64,000 nucleotides of DNA from Monodelphis domestica (lineage: Eukaryota; Chordata; Mammalia; Didelphimorphia; Didelphidae): positions 349,886,416-349,950,415 of the forward strand of contig NC_077229.1 of NCBI RefSeq assembly GCF_027887165.1, read 5' to 3'. Numbering within the stretch: the stretch's first letter is position 1; each line of letters starts with the position of its first letter. Of this stretch, positions 63,486-64,000 are shown one piece after another. The position numbers and the translations under genes are program-made. The notes under the pieces were generated by a model. That model was not told the DNA's origin, did no database searches, and saw only the letters and a list, made by a program, of their open reading frames with translations.

Positions 63486-64000
63486 AATTCTCATAACTAA
63501 GTCAGCTGCCTATTTCTTTGTGGATCACTGCAGGAGGGAGAAATAACATTTTTGAGATATAAAAGCATAGATTTGAAAATATTCATATCAACAAAATCTG
63601 AACAACTGAAAGACTTTTTCTCTTTGACACTGTGATACTGAGTGATAAATGAGAAAGTGACAAATTGGAAAATGATCATTTGCTCATGTGTGTAAAATAG
63701 CCAGTTAAACCTGAAGTTGGTCTCATCAATGATTTTCTAGGAATGATGGGGTATGTTTGAATTAGTTTGCAATAGTCACCACACTCCACAGGTACATACA
63801 TTGTTCTGCTGATAATTTCTCAGCCCAGGACACATCTGCTCCTGAACCCTTTCTCTCCTGGGTAGCAGTAATTCCAGAAGTAGGGGAGGGGCAAAGTAGG
63901 AATTGATGGAAAGTAACACCTTTTAATTATCAAAACCTTAAAATTAGTTTCCAAGTGAAAAATGAAAAGCAACAAAAGCCTCATTTCTTCTTTCAAATGA

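Overview
The window is mammalian nuclear DNA and almost certainly metatherian (marsupial). It is AT-rich and crowded with L2 and MIR (CORE-SINE) fossils. It also carries L1 copies and about seven copies of a roughly 200-bp tRNA-derived SINE (A-box-like ggtggctcagtgga, B-box-like ggttcaaatct, tail ending in gaaggtaaggg) that I associate with marsupial genomes. I cannot fix the species.

Only one host gene is recognised: the 3' half of a type II classical cadherin on the minus strand, best matched from memory to CDH6 (K-cadherin). Five coding exons are spliced on clean GT-AG borders with matching phases: 51765-51901, 48375-48496, 44779-44896, 44431-44682 and 30477-30967 (stop TAA at 30477-30479). 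Together they encode about 372 residues: the distal part of EC4, EC5, the transmembrane helix and the full catenin-binding tail. The earlier exons (signal peptide, prodomain, EC1 to early EC4) are not seen and should lie beyond base 64000. The 3' UTR probably runs from 30476 down to about 23890, a notably repeat-poor stretch ending at a candidate poly(A) signal.

Layout: 1-23.9 kb is downstream intergenic DNA made of L1 (two large copies, one holding a nested L1 and a hAT transposon with 8-bp target duplications), L2, MIR, SINEs and LTR-like fossils. 23.9-31 kb is the 3' UTR and last exon. 31-44.4 kb is a 13.5-kb intron filled with old LINE fragments. 44.4-52 kb holds the four other exons, with a very short 96-bp intron between exons 44779-44896 and 44431-44682 and a large TTCC/CT microsatellite at 46.1-46.5 kb. 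52-64 kb is part of the next upstream intron and holds an antisense L1, L2 copies and a cluster of endogenous-retrovirus fossils (an LTR, three copies of one leader-like cassette in both orientations, and a gag remnant with a zinc knuckle).

No RNA gene, CRISPR array, operon or new multi-gene system is seen. The most interesting points are the repeat-poor long 3' UTR, the retroviral gag remnant with its oppositely oriented cassettes, and the datable nesting of transposons. Exon numbers quoted below (8-12) assume the usual 12-exon type II cadherin layout.
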